Positions 57,730-64,000 of a DNA stretch of 64,000 nt are shown here, one piece after another. The DNA is taken from contig CM049307.1 of the NCBI GenBank assembly GCA_026874595.1, positions 63,980,870 to 64,044,869 of the forward strand. The letters run 5' to 3'. The notes beneath the pieces are model-generated. The model did not search any database, was not told where the DNA came from, and was given only the letters and a program-made list of their open reading frames with translations. This stretch comes from Sipunculus nudus. Taxonomy: Eukaryota > Annelida > Sipuncula > Golfingiida > Sipunculidae. A program made the translations under genes and the position numbers. Every line of letters begins with the position of its first letter. Positions within the stretch are counted from its first letter, which is position 1.

Positions 57730-59369
57730 ATATATATATATATTTATATTAAATTTACAAATAAAAAAATTAAGAACTTATAGTTTTTCCGATTATGTAT
57801 CATGTTTTGTGTTATTCACGCATTTAAAGCAGAATCATGCATAAGCAATTTTAATATATGCATGCAACTATAATTATAATGAAACTGCATTTGGGCTGAG
57901 GCTCTTAACTGACCACAAGTTAACCAGTGCGTCTCTGTGACTTCCGAGTTATACACATTGGATAACATCCCAGCACTTCTGACTGACTTCCGAGATTGCT
58001 TCCGAGCACAAAATCGTCCATAACGTTCAGATTGAAGAATGGATAACTATCATTCTTTACAGAATGATAATAAAGATCTTATTCTATCGGGGAAAAAACA
58101 AAACGGTATTGAAGCGTTAGCATTTTATATATGCTTTAAACTGCATTATTTATAAAACGATTCCTTGGTTTCCGGCGTCCGGCTTCCGACTTCCAAGTTT
58201 TCATATACGACCGCGCCATGACACCTTCACTTTTTAATGCGAAGTACCGCTTCACGTGAATCGGTGCCACAGTGATGAAAGAAGGTAATAAATGTAATTA
58301 TTTTTGTGTAACAACATTTTTTCTTCGATATTAAGCACATATAATACGACTATATAAGCCTGTGATGCCAAATAATACCAGACAGTAAATATTTTGATCC
58401 GACCCTTAGAATGGGCGTTCTGTTGTGACTGCCATCATGACTCCAGGCCCTATCAGTTTATTTCAGAAGGCCTGAATGTCATGTTGTCATGGCTAGCTAA
58501 AATGATGAGTGTTTATATGTGACAGAGGCTCAGAGATACGCTAAAATGGTGAGTGTTTATATGTGACAGAGGCTCAGAGATACGCTAAAATGGTGAGTGT
58601 TTATATGTGACTGAGGCTCAAGAGATATGCTAAAATGGTGAGTGTTTATATGTGACTGAGGCTCAGAGATACGCTAAAATGGTGAGTGTTTATATGTGAC
58701 TGAGGCTCAAAGATACGCTAAAATGGTGAGTGTTTATATGTGACTGAGGCTCAGAGATACGCTAAAATGGTGAGTGTTTATATGTGACTGAGGCTCAGAG
58801 ATATGCTAAAATGGTGAGTGTTTATATGTGACAGAGGCTCAGAGATACGCTAAAATGGTGAGTGTTTATATGTGACTGAGGCTCAGAGATTTGCTACAAT
58901 GGGAAGTGTTAATATGTGACAGAGGCTCAGAGATACGCTAAAATGGTGAGTGTTTATATGTGACTGAGGCTCAGAGATTTGCTACAATGGGAAGTGTTAA
59001 TATGTGACAGAGGCTCAGAGATATGCAAAAATTGTGAGTGTATATATGTGAGGCACTAAGAGACGGTAAATGGTTTGTGTTAATATGTGACAAATACCCA
59101 GAGATATGAAATGGTATTTGTAGGTGGGAAAGGCACTGAGCAATATATGTTAATGTTTTTTTACTAATATAAAAGTCTAAATTTGCATTTTTAAAGACCT
59201 CTGTTCTTTAACTGGGAGACCTTTGATATCAACAGATTAATTTTGATTTCAGGAGATGAGTGAAGCACAGAATAAACGAGGGAAGAAGCGTGGAGGAGGT
59301 GATGCAGAGGAAGATACTGAAGAAGCTCTGGGAGTCAGGAAGAAGATAAGAAAGAAGAAGAAACACTGA
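30136..59369 (+). CDS. DDX47: DEAD-box ATP-dependent RNA helicase DDX47, 11 coding exons
   Basis: DDX47 (yeast Rrp3 homologue) is a nucleolar/nuclear ATP-dependent RNA helicase of pre-rRNA processing. Coding exons are 30136-30216, 36474-36567, 37024-37212, 37949-38139, 38635-38706, 39416-39532, 48769-48915, 50660-50736, 51176-51307, 53543-53672 and 59253-59369. They total 1347 nt, or 448 aa (human 455). All phases join and all introns are GT-AG. Motifs in order: Q motif F24...PTKIQ49, I AETGSGKT 66-73, Ia PTRELA 98-103, GG 126-127, Ib TPGR 147-150, II DEAD 172-175, III SAT 203-205, V ATDVASRGLD 317-326, [13 protein letters not shown] 347-357. The C-tail is lysine-rich and ends RKKKKH. The start is fixed by an upstream in-frame TAA. 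The catalytic domain looks intact. Introns 1, 6 and 10 hold large insertions. Confidence 0.97.
30217..31196 (+). other. DDX47 intron 1, proximal part
   Basis: Non-coding. Holds a perfect hairpin at 30497-30533 and a poly-C run at 30379-30392. Nothing else was recognised. Confidence 0.5.
30497..30533. repeat. Perfect 16-bp-stem hairpin
   Basis: GGGGAGTGGAAATAAG (30497-30512), loop CATCC, then its exact reverse complement (30518-30533). It lies 281 nt after the DDX47 exon 1 donor. One arm recurs at 31518-31533. Confidence 0.85.
31197..31500 (+). repeat. Repeat B copy 3
   Basis: Diverged copy of 6957-7361 in the same orientation: GC-rich outer part with 'tcgggctgggcatgccg', 'gaaacttgaatattac', 'gcatttcaatgtacggtata', then 'gacgacaaaaaaaatcgacc'. 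It sits next to the terminal end of the inverted element A, mirroring copy 2 on the left. Confidence 0.75.
31560..31640. repeat. (TA)n-rich low-complexity tract
   Basis: Runs of 'tatatatat' and 'atatttatat' between repeat B copy 3 and element A. Confidence 0.7.
34205..34356. repeat. (CT)n microsatellite
   Basis: Long CTCTCT run, nearly pure from about 34298 to 34356. Inverted counterpart of the GA run at 10807-10925. Confidence 0.95.
34866..34894. repeat. Poly-C run
   Basis: About 27 nearly uninterrupted C residues; the left copy has only about ten G at 10281-10290, so this is a fast-changing tract. Confidence 0.85.
34917..35198 (+). other. 93-aa open frame, partner of 9977-10258
   Basis: Starts [17 protein letters not shown]. 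Antisense to element A's orientation and sense with respect to DDX47. No recognised domain, and the same doubts apply as for its partner. Confidence 0.25.
35758..36473 (+). other. DDX47 intron 1, distal part
   Basis: AT-rich and non-coding, ending in the exon 2 acceptor TTGATTTGCAG. I looked here for a second repeat B copy, expected if the right unit were complete, and found none. Confidence 0.5.
36474..36567 (+). CDS. DDX47: DDX47 coding exon 2
   Basis: Residues 28-59: [15 protein letters not shown], then PTKIQ of the Q motif. Acceptor ...TTTGCAG, donor GTAACT. Confidence 0.96.
37024..37212 (+). CDS. DDX47: DDX47 coding exon 3
   Basis: Residues 59-122: motif I (AETGSGKT) and motif Ia (PTRELA). 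Donor GTAAGT. Confidence 0.97.
37949..38139 (+). CDS. DDX47: DDX47 coding exon 4
   Basis: Residues 122-185: GG, TPGR and DEAD motifs. Donor GTTTGC is the weakest in the gene. Confidence 0.96.
38635..38706 (+). CDS. DDX47: DDX47 coding exon 5
   Basis: Residues 186-209: [17 protein letters not shown], then the SAT motif. 72 nt, phase 0 at both ends. Donor GTGTGT. Confidence 0.96.
39416..39532 (+). CDS. DDX47: DDX47 coding exon 6
   Basis: Residues 210-248: [14 protein letters not shown] through [10 protein letters not shown], the linker between RecA domains. Phase 0 at both ends. Confidence 0.96.
39817..41690. mobile_element. TA-flanked non-autonomous DNA transposon, 1.87 kb
   Basis: The left end CCATATTTATGTGTGTATAA and right end (inverted) CCGTATTTGTTCGTGTAC are both followed inward by GGACGAC or AGACGAC and flanked by TA (39815-39816, 41691-41692). 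This fits the Tc1/mariner/pogo superfamily. The interior is non-coding with no transposase frame, and its middle (40400-41230) is GC-richer than the flanks. Confidence 0.65.
41880..42055 (-). repeat. tRNA-derived SINE
   Basis: On the minus strand there is an A-box-like TGGCTCAGAGGTAGAATAC and a degenerate B box (GAGTTTGAATC), followed by 'cgaggagcagtgagatttt' and 'cccaacccatgg'. A related copy lies at 57120-57250. Confidence 0.55.
42056..43472. repeat. ~145-bp satellite-like array, 9 units
   Basis: The landmark 'tgcagcttt' recurs at about 42169, 42311, 42452, 42600, 42746, 42891, 43035, 43181 and 43322, giving spacings of 141-148 bp. Units carry 'aactcaacaacaac', 'aaattcacagggatgattgg', 'ggctccagacctat', 'gaattacagac' and 'gctgattttcttt'. 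Units become more diverged toward the right. Confidence 0.9.
43473..43702 (+). other. Native DDX47 intron 6 sequence before the LTR element
   Basis: Non-coding. The stretch just before 43703 ('gacattctgtatacatg') is the natural upstream continuation of the exon 7 acceptor, now displaced by 5 kb. Confidence 0.6.
43703..43707. repeat. Target-site duplication CATGT, left
   Basis: Identical to 48750-48754 across the gypsy element. Confidence 0.9.
43708..43945 (-). repeat. 3' LTR of the gypsy element (238 bp)
   Basis: Direct repeat of 48516-48749. Minus strand begins TGTGGTAATG and ends ATATCACA. Confidence 0.93.
43946..43957 (-). promoter_or_regulatory. Polypurine tract
   Basis: AAGGGGAGGAG on the minus strand directly abuts the 3' LTR, the expected site of plus-strand priming. 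Confidence 0.8.
44243..45567 (-). pseudogene. Gypsy integrase and C-terminal region
   Basis: The zinc-binding HETH...CDPC region (frameshifted near 45460) is followed by the DDE core: [18 protein letters not shown] and [15 protein letters not shown], so all three acidic residues are present. An in-frame stop at 44913-44915 interrupts before [17 protein letters not shown], and another frame change lies near 44633. A tail with RRYPRRNVN ends at 44243. Confidence 0.9.
45568..46275 (-). pseudogene. Gypsy RNase H
   Basis: Landmarks: [40 protein letters not shown]. Then an in-frame stop (45988-45990), and [11 protein letters not shown] with NADCFSRIP. The stop follows YGV where family members read on into KFHQYLYGR-like sequence. 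It begins in a frame shifted by -1 from RT. Confidence 0.9.
46272..47135 (-). pseudogene. Gypsy reverse transcriptase
   Basis: RT landmarks in order: [57 protein letters not shown], and CYLDDVLI, which holds the catalytic YLDD. An in-frame stop (46539-46541) follows EEHL, and the frame reopens at [12 protein letters not shown] in the same frame. The thumb region [11 protein letters not shown] is present, then a second stop. Confidence 0.92.
47128..47967 (-). pseudogene. Gypsy nucleocapsid zinc knuckle and protease
   Basis: A zinc-finger-like [13 protein letters not shown] is followed by the CCHC knuckle [14 protein letters not shown]. The aspartic protease region has FELDTSS where DTGA/DTGS is usual, so the active-site glycine appears lost, and LLGRNWL follows. 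It ends at 47128; the RT frame is offset from it by +1. Confidence 0.85.
47980..48495 (-). pseudogene. Gypsy gag (capsid part)
   Basis: Starts [17 protein letters not shown] at 48495, 20 nt downstream of the 5' LTR. It contains the gag region [10 protein letters not shown]...LLEKHFKP...RFKYHRRGQ, typical of retrotransposon gag. It ends in an in-frame stop (47980-47982), after which the zinc-knuckle part continues in the same frame. Confidence 0.85.
48500..48513 (-). promoter_or_regulatory. Candidate primer binding site
   Basis: TGGCGACGAGCGGG on the minus strand starts two bases after the 5' LTR, where a tRNA-complementary site beginning TGG is expected. The tRNA was not identified. Confidence 0.6.
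48516..48749 (-). repeat. 5' LTR of the gypsy element (234 bp)
   Basis: Begins TGTGGTAATG on the minus strand. In the plus (DDX47) sense its last 40 bases contain ATCAACTAAAG, a branch-point-like sequence about 35 nt before the exon 7 acceptor. Confidence 0.93.
48750..48754. repeat. Target-site duplication CATGT, right
   Basis: Identical to 43703-43707. It lies 14 nt before DDX47 exon 7. Confidence 0.9.
48769..48915 (+). CDS. DDX47: DDX47 coding exon 7
   Basis: Residues 249-297: [19 protein letters not shown] (motif IV region) to IPLHGQMSQ. The acceptor ATTATTGTTTCAG is all that remains of the native intron end downstream of an LTR. Confidence 0.97.
48916..49659 (+). other. DDX47 intron 7, first part
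   Basis: AT-rich non-coding sequence; nothing recognised. Confidence 0.5.
49660..50425. repeat. ~275-bp tandem repeat, about 2.8 copies
   Basis: Landmark 'ggcgccacc' recurs at about 49851, 50129 and 50402. Units also contain 'accatttttgcacag', 'gtagtggtttgactta' and 'cttggatagctttct'. It shares the palindromic GGCGCC core with the array at 22.3-23.7 kb but not its unit sequence. Confidence 0.85.
50660..50736 (+). CDS. DDX47: DDX47 coding exon 8
   Basis: Residues 298-323: [19 protein letters not shown], then ATDVASR (start of motif V). Donor GTGAGG. Confidence 0.96.
50737..51175 (+). other. DDX47 intron 8
   Basis: Short AT-rich intron with a strong acceptor tract (TTTTATTTTTTCAG). Confidence 0.6.
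51176..51307 (+). CDS. DDX47: DDX47 coding exon 9
   Basis: Residues 323-367: [16 protein letters not shown] and motif [13 protein letters not shown]. Donor GTGAGT. Confidence 0.97.
51308..53542 (+). other. DDX47 intron 9
   Basis: Non-coding. A ~26-bp direct repeat ('catttgtgttatgtaaagct') lies at 51990-52045. 52205-53355 may be an inserted element. The rest is AT-rich without recognised content. Confidence 0.5.
52207..53355. mobile_element. Possible ~1.15-kb element with short inverted ends
   Basis: The left end 'aacttagtgtcacc' and the inverted right end 'aacctaagtgtcacc' match over about 14 bp. The interior (52600-53100) is clearly GC-richer than the intron around it. No transposase frame; target duplication unclear. 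Confidence 0.35.
53543..53672 (+). CDS. DDX47: DDX47 coding exon 10
   Basis: Residues 367-410: [15 protein letters not shown] to [12 protein letters not shown]. Its last 24 bp and the following 20 bp of intron are the founder unit of the adjacent minisatellite. Donor GTGAGT. Confidence 0.95.
53649..54241 (+). repeat. 44-bp splice-donor minisatellite, array 1 (14 units)
   Basis: The unit is 24 bp from the end of exon 10 (reading EAQRYAKM) plus 20 bp of intron (GTGAGTGTTTATATGTGACA type). Unit 1 is the real exon-intron junction. By eye nine of 14 units keep an intact GTGAGT donor after ATG/ATA; others read ATGAGT. One unit has an extra base ('gctcaagag'). Confidence 0.95.
54580..54840 (+). repeat. 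Inverted repeat arm, left, within the insertion
   Basis: Pairs with 57940-58210 in diverged form (order: 'aactcggaagtc', 'gatagaataaggtct', 'aaagttatccat', 'tgctcgg'). Confidence 0.6.
54841..57119. other. Non-coding interior of the insertion
   Basis: Very AT-rich. It contains (TA)n runs at about 55321-55389 and 55780-55796 and a poly-C run at 57087-57103. The short frames have no protein features. Confidence 0.5.
55321..55389. repeat. (TA)n microsatellite
   Basis: Nearly pure TATATA with 'tatgtatgtatatgtata' at its left side. Confidence 0.95.
57120..57250 (-). repeat. tRNA-derived SINE, second copy
   Basis: Same core as 41880-42055: 'gggttggg', 'aaaatctcac', 'gctcctcggctga', then a diverged tRNA-like head. 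Pol III boxes are degraded. Confidence 0.5.
57676..57755. repeat. (TA)n microsatellite
   Basis: Pure TATATA run followed by interrupted 'tatttataatatatata'. Confidence 0.95.
57940..58210 (-). repeat. Inverted repeat arm, right, within the insertion
   Basis: Reverse complement relative of 54580-54840. It carries several internal 'gacttccgag' repeats. Confidence 0.6.
58496..59050 (+). repeat. 44-bp splice-donor minisatellite, array 2 (~13 units)
   Basis: Continuation of array 1 after the insertion. About ten units keep GTGAGT. Units 1-3 (ATGAGT type, GTGAGT type, 'gctcaagag' type) repeat the order of units 5-7 of array 1, so blocks of several units were duplicated together. Units decay toward 59050. 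Confidence 0.93.
59253..59369 (+). CDS. DDX47: DDX47 coding exon 11, with stop
   Basis: Residues 411-448: [16 protein letters not shown], an acidic stretch, [14 protein letters not shown] and TGA at 59367-59369. Acceptor ...TTTTGATTTCAG. Confidence 0.93.
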   Translation, partial: EMSEAQNKRGKKRGGGDAEEDTEEALGVRKKIRKKKKH

Positions 59370-59526
59370 TCAGAATGCACTGGGGGGGGGGGGGGATATG
59401 GAAGCTCTAATAGTATTTTCTGAATGTGTCTGGGTGGGGGTAGGGGGAATAGAAGCACTAGAAGTTTTTCCATGTCTGTCTTGGGGGATTCAAATTTTAC
59501 AAATTGTTCATTGTAGGAAGTCAATC
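59370..59526 (+). other. Start of DDX47 3' UTR
   Basis: Contains a poly-G run (59381-59395) 12 nt after the stop. The first ATTAAA-type signal I see is near 60149, and AATAAATAAATAA lies near 60599; cleavage site not assigned. Confidence 0.4.
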
Positions 59527-59910
59527 ATTCACTACGCTTCGGCCTTTTGAAATCAGTTCAGCAAAGTCAAAACAAAAGGTCAGACTCACACCTCCTGGGG
59601 GGTCTTCCGGGGCTGGCCTTAAAATACGGAACGAAAAGGAACATCGAACGCAGAACAGGGGTCTAATTAACAGAACAAAAATATAAAAAGTGTCATAACT
59701 TTTAAATAGCTGAATGATTCATGACATAATTTATAGTAAAAAATGTATTGCAACAAATGAGTTTGGTTAAATTTTTATTTAAGCCCCTGTCATGCCCTAT
59801 TTTCTGTTCCGTGTTTTAGGCCAGCCCCGGAAGACCCCTCAGGAGGTGTGAGTGAAGCCTTTTGTTTTGACTTAGCTGAACTGATTTCAAAAGGCCTAAT
59901 GGTAGTGAAT
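59527..59910. mobile_element. Fold-back MITE, 384 bp
   Basis: Arms of about 125 bp (59527-59650 and 59785-59910) are inverted copies with few differences. They begin ATTCACTAC and contain 'ggccttttgaaatcagttca', 'agtcaaaacaaaagg', 'ctcacacctcctg' and 'ggtcttccggggctggcct'. No coding capacity. If the DDX47 3' UTR extends to the later poly(A) signals, the mRNA would carry this hairpin. Confidence 0.85.
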
Positions 59911-62655
59911 CTAACAGGGTTCTCATTACCCACAAAAATACCAGTGTTCACAACAAGCATACCTGTATAAACACAGAGCATTACCTCTGTCAGTGTCTTC
60001 ATTGAGCCTGGGCAAGATCTGCTCAAACTCTTGATTGATTCAGCAAAAATGTTAATTTTTCATTAACCCTTTTCTTCCTTTCTACAAGTTTACATAAATT
60101 GATCAGAAAGCTTTTGAAAATATTTATGACAAACAAAATTTGGAACAAAGAGTATTAAACATAGGGGACTGCTTGCTATTTCCTGATTGCATGTATCGTC
60201 CCTTGTTTATAACTCACACCCAGGTGGCCTAGAGAGAATGTACACTAACTTAACACAGATATACAGAATTTATTTTAAACTATATTAGTCTAATGACATT
60301 ATAGATATTCTTTTTTTTAAACAGGTCTTGCTGCCATGGGTATTGGCTGAAATCAGCCCCAGGATGAGTTAAAACATTAATTATGTTCAAGCATTCAAGC
60401 TGACAGTCAAAAGAGTTGAAATTTAAAGCTCTTTATATTTTCATAAATGTAGGGCGTGAGTGCATTTATTTGTGAGATGTGAATGGAATTTTTTCACAGG
60501 GATACAATGGACAGGGCACATTTATCATGATTTAAAAATCATTCCTGTCTTTAAGGTTGTATAACTTGTTAATGTATGGGAACAGGTTAGCAGTTAAGAA
60601 TAAATAAATAAGTGAGATGTCTTGTTTTTTGCATTCTCTTTTCTGGTTGACTCCTGAGGTATCAGGTCTGTATGCATGCAAAATATCATGACACATTTGT
60701 AATTTCCTGGTATAAGGTGACTGTTACAGTTGTTTGGCCTTTATCACATTTCCTTTAACAGGGTTCAAATCTGTTTGACCCAGAAACCTCTATCTTGAAA
60801 TCTGTAGGGGGTCTGGTAAACTTTCCATGGAAAATGAAATTAGGTCACAGTAACCTATATATTCTGTAAGCTTTGTATATTTTTGTCTGTTTTGAGCACT
60901 TAGAATATCAAACTTTTGTTGGTCTTCAAAGCAGCAAAACAGAGTTTGCTTTCATCCCCCCCCCCCCCCAAAAAAAAAGAAAATTAAAGATTCTGCATAA
61001 TCCCCACATATAACTATCATAACCATGCAAAATATGAAGGTAATCCTGCAAGCTGGTTCACCAGAATGGTTGTGAACCTAATAGCAAACGTTTATCAACA
61101 TGGGCTGTTGATGTATGAAATTTATACTTTAAATAATACATCTCCATAATGATTGCAAGAAATGTGGTACCATCAGTTCTGCACAACTGAAATGGCTGGC
61201 CATGATCCATAAGGTCGCCCAATTTTAAGACAAAGAATACATTATTTTCCTAAATATCTAAACTGTTTGGCGGAGAAACATTTTAAATTGACATCCGGAG
61301 AGGTCCTGGGATAATCTGCTTGGAAACCTGAAATTAGGTCATGGTGACATGCATTCTTGGTGCTACACACTTGATTAAAAATGTTGCATTCAAAACTAGA
61401 AGTATAAGATTGTACATTATTCTTACATTTATCATTGTCATTATGCAAACTATGAGCCTATTCTTCGGAACTTTTGCAAACGATTACAAAAATCCAGTGT
61501 TATCATGATGGACTGTTCAATCTGACACTTAGAATAAAATATCTTAGTAATCAGTTCATGGATTTTACTGAAATTTTATTCGCTAATATTAAGTAAAACG
61601 TTGAACCTCCAATTAAATAGTGTCTCTTATAGTTAGGAATGTGACGTCGACCACTTGGACTGTGAAAAGTCGTCAAATCTGGCTGATATGAATTGGCCTA
61701 AGTGTAGAGTTATATTATCGATGTGATTTATAAATGTGAATCTTCATATCTGAGGACTAATACGACATAATACAAGTATTGTTTCATCCTGCTTTCGGAA
61801 CAGGCTAACTGAAATGGCGATAAGTCAACACAACCAATATTTTTCAAAACTTAAAGTTTTATTTCATTGCATGGGCTATATCATGAATTTATAATGAATA
61901 TTAAGATACCGGTTTTGCAGTTTTGTTTTATCAGATTCTTTTGTAGCTCTTATTATTGTATGTTAATGCTTTTGTTATACTTCATGAATTATTTCTTTAA
62001 AAGTAATGAAAAAACAGTTCTGAGGTGAATCAACCCTCCCTATATTTAAAATGTACGCAATACAATTAGCGTCAAGTGTGATTTCTAATACAAAGTAAGT
62101 TTGGTGCTTGAGTCTGTCTGTCGGTGTGCTTTTACTGTACTGTCAAAATATTATGGACAGATTTTTAGCTGCTTCTTTATTTTGTTCTAATCACCCGTGT
62201 TAGCGGTGTTTTATTGTATTGTGAGCCGGGAACAGAGCTTCTGTAGATGATGCGTATACACAGCGTTTTTCTCACCATGTGGTCCATGTCTACATTATTT
62301 TCTTAATATTTGAAATATTATGTAAATAATTAAGAGATTTACCACACAGTGTGAAAAAGCACTTTGGAAATGTCAGCTAAGTGATAATAATTTATAAGAA
62401 AATGACTCCGAAAAGTGACAAATTTAGTCGAAATGTACGCTTACAGCAATGCAAGCGCCTGTGCTTGCGTTGTATATATATAGGGAATTAATTTCTGGTT
62501 GGTCCGGGCTCCCCTTGCATGGGCCTTTCAGGCCCCGGTACGATATGTAGGCCTATCTCCCTCTCACAGGGCCTGTAGGGGTCTGTTTTTGACTCCATCA
62601 TTCTCTAAAAAGTCGTACTTGTAGCCTACTCTTTTCAAGTTGTGGGTCCGAGGTA
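59911..62655. other. DDX47 downstream region, no gene seen
   Basis: AT-rich. 'gaaattaggtca.(a/g)gt(a/g)ac' occurs at 60836 and 61331, a weak repeat. A C-run/A-run lies at 60956-60979. No coding or RNA gene was recognised. Confidence 0.45.
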
Positions 62656-62734
62656 CAGCGGCGGATCCACTGCGCATGCTTGTGGCTATACTCCGAGTAT
62701 AGTCACATACATGCGTTGTTTGGATCCGCCGCTG
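62656..62734. mobile_element. 79-bp palindromic mini-element
   Basis: The ends 'cagcggcggatcca' and 'tggatccgccgctg' are perfect inverted copies, and the interior continues the pairing (GCATGCTTGTGGCTATACTC with GAGTATAGTCACATACATGC). 'gta' flanks both sides, possibly a 3-bp target duplication. Typical of a tiny fold-back MITE. Confidence 0.7.
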
Positions 62735-64000
62735 GTAACCCATTTTCTTACCAGTAAAACTGGGTAAACTGGTTAATACGGTCCAAATGGCCGAACCTGC
62801 AAGTATAAAGGAGATGAGTCTCGAAACACTGTCGTTCACAAGATCGGGTTCGGCTATCCAATGACATGGCTGGGTCTCCGCTGCTGGGATCGGTAGAGGG
62901 AATGTAGGTTGCTTCTGCCTTTGCAGTTGTGGATGCTGTAGCTTTCCTTATGCTCACCGGTTCGGGATGTACGGTGGCGGTCCTCGCGGCTCTCTGCTTG
63001 GCTTTATGTGGCATCGCGTCTGTTGGCTCAGAGTACGTGTTTAAGGAGCGCGCAGGGCTGAGGACTTGACCTCAGCAACCTGTAGCTGCTCAACGAGCGT
63101 AAACTTCTTTTGCTGCTGCTCTTACCAGTAGGCCCTGAACTGTAAAAACAGGCCTTGCCATGGTGCAAGGCTGAGAATTACACACCGGGGATCCCGGGCT
63201 CCATATCTCATTTTAGTTATGAACCAACTAGCTGATAAACCAGGGCTTCTAAACGGGGTTATATGTCGACGTATTAACTGAGATGAGGAATGGTGGCTCA
63301 TTTTATTATTCTAAACGTTAAAAAATATAGATTTTGAGTGGGTACACTGTCTCAATAAGATATTTGTTATATAAATATTTGTTTACATTTATTTTGTGGC
63401 GCTGTGCTGGTGGCAAGAAATTCATACACCGGAAGACTGGCCAGTGAGTTGTTTACATCTGTGAACCAAAATGGTACGCGGGGGCATTCAGGTTTTCGAT
63501 GATATATGACAAGTTACTTTTGTTGGACGTATATAGAATAGGTTGAAGTGTGGAAGACCTGAAAGATGGTTAAAATCTAATTTTTAAGTCAAGGAAGCTT
63601 GCTGTTCCTGAAAAAAGAAACGGAAATATGCATAGGCCTATACAAGTATAGGTACCTCGTTAGAAGCAAAAGCGAAGTAGGCCTACGACCCAACAAGGGA
63701 AACCCAAGGGGAATCCAGGGGGTCCGTATCCTCTTTAGCCTCCGCAACCTTTTTTAATCGTTTTTGGACCAATTTTCGAGGCCTGGACAATCAAGCTCCT
63801 CGATCTGATCCCCGCCAATTTTCCGGACAATGGGACCTTGTATTAGTTTTTTTTCATTAGCCTAGCTCATCCTCCTGATGGGTGTTGAACCCGGCCTCCT
63901 TTTCTCTAAGCGAGAGTCACGTGTTTTTTTTGTTTTTTTTTTTCACATTTGCCGACCACTCACCTGGGGCCAGCCGCCAAACATGCTTAAATCGGACACT
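62735..64000. other. GC-richer window end, unassigned
   Basis: From about 62480 the sequence is less AT-rich and has CpG-containing segments. A minus-strand frame 62748-63014 (MPHKAKQRAARTATVHP...) has no recognised domain or convincing splice sites. 'ccgggttcaacaccc' near 63890 (minus strand) resembles a Pol III B box. No confident call. Confidence 0.3.

Larger units (their letters stand above)
54242..58495. mobile_element. 4.25-kb insertion splitting the minisatellite
   Basis: Flanked by 'gctaaaatg' on both sides (54233-54241, 58496-58504), possibly a 9-bp target duplication but ambiguous because the target is itself repeated. The last ~210 bp is repeat C, also at 23820-24035. Inside, about 54580-54840 and 57940-58210 are long imperfect inverted repeats (shared 'aagtcggaag', 'tagaataag.tct', 'atcattctgtaaa', 'agttatcc'). 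No transposase is encoded. Confidence 0.6.

Noticed and set aside
53649-59050. CRISPR-like regular repeats
   Set aside because: The 44-bp units are contiguous without unique spacers, derive from an exon-intron junction, and the genome is eukaryotic.
62564-63014. Coding exon of another gene on the minus strand
   Set aside because: The two overlapping frames have no recognised domain, one runs through a palindromic MITE, and no convincing splice sites support them.

Overview
This window is eukaryotic nuclear DNA: spliced genes with GT-AG introns, long AT-rich non-coding stretches, microsatellites and many mobile elements. The repeat types (AACAAGGGACC...GCTCAGCTG starts, AGCTCAGCTGACTATAAG ends followed by CCGTCCGTC runs, 'tgaccttgacc' tracts, a DIRS-type recombinase, a Merlin-like transposase, a Ty3/gypsy element, tRNA-derived SINEs) suggest a lophotrochozoan, most likely a mollusc. 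The species is an inference from repeat style.

Two conserved genes can be rebuilt completely. PHF5A (SF3b subunit, 110 aa, 4 coding exons, minus strand, 3268-29784) and DDX47 (DEAD-box helicase, 448 aa, 11 coding exons, plus strand, 30136-59369) lie head to head. Their start codons are 351 bp apart and must share a promoter region. Both act in RNA maturation: PHF5A in U2 snRNP branch-site recognition, DDX47 in rRNA/RNA processing.

Layout. 1-3267: PHF5A 3' flank with small tandem repeats and a TA-flanked MITE. 3268-6544: PHF5A exons 4-2. 6545-29732: a 23-kb PHF5A intron 1 built from nested repeats. These are a ~14.6-kb inverted-repeat-bounded unit (6957-21543) carrying two later insertions, a ~325-bp tandem array, tRNA-like SINEs, a DIRS tyrosine recombinase remnant and a dead Merlin-like transposase. 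29733-30216: both first exons and the shared promoter. 30217-36473: DDX47 intron 1 with a second, inverted copy of the ~4-kb repeat found in PHF5A intron 1. 36474-39532: DDX47 exons 2-6. 39533-48768: intron 6 with a TA-flanked element, a SINE, a ~145-bp satellite, and a complete but dead gypsy element (43708-48749, TSD CATGT) that ends 19 nt before exon 7. 48769-53672: exons 7-10. 53673-59252: intron 10, consisting largely of a 44-bp minisatellite made of copies of the exon-10 end plus its splice donor, split by a 4.25-kb insertion. 59253-59369: last exon. 59370-64000: 3' flank with a fold-back MITE and a palindromic mini-element. No further gene was recognised there.

The most unusual features are the splice-donor minisatellite in DDX47, the LTR that replaced the upstream part of a splice acceptor region, and the inverted duplication that brackets the shared promoter.
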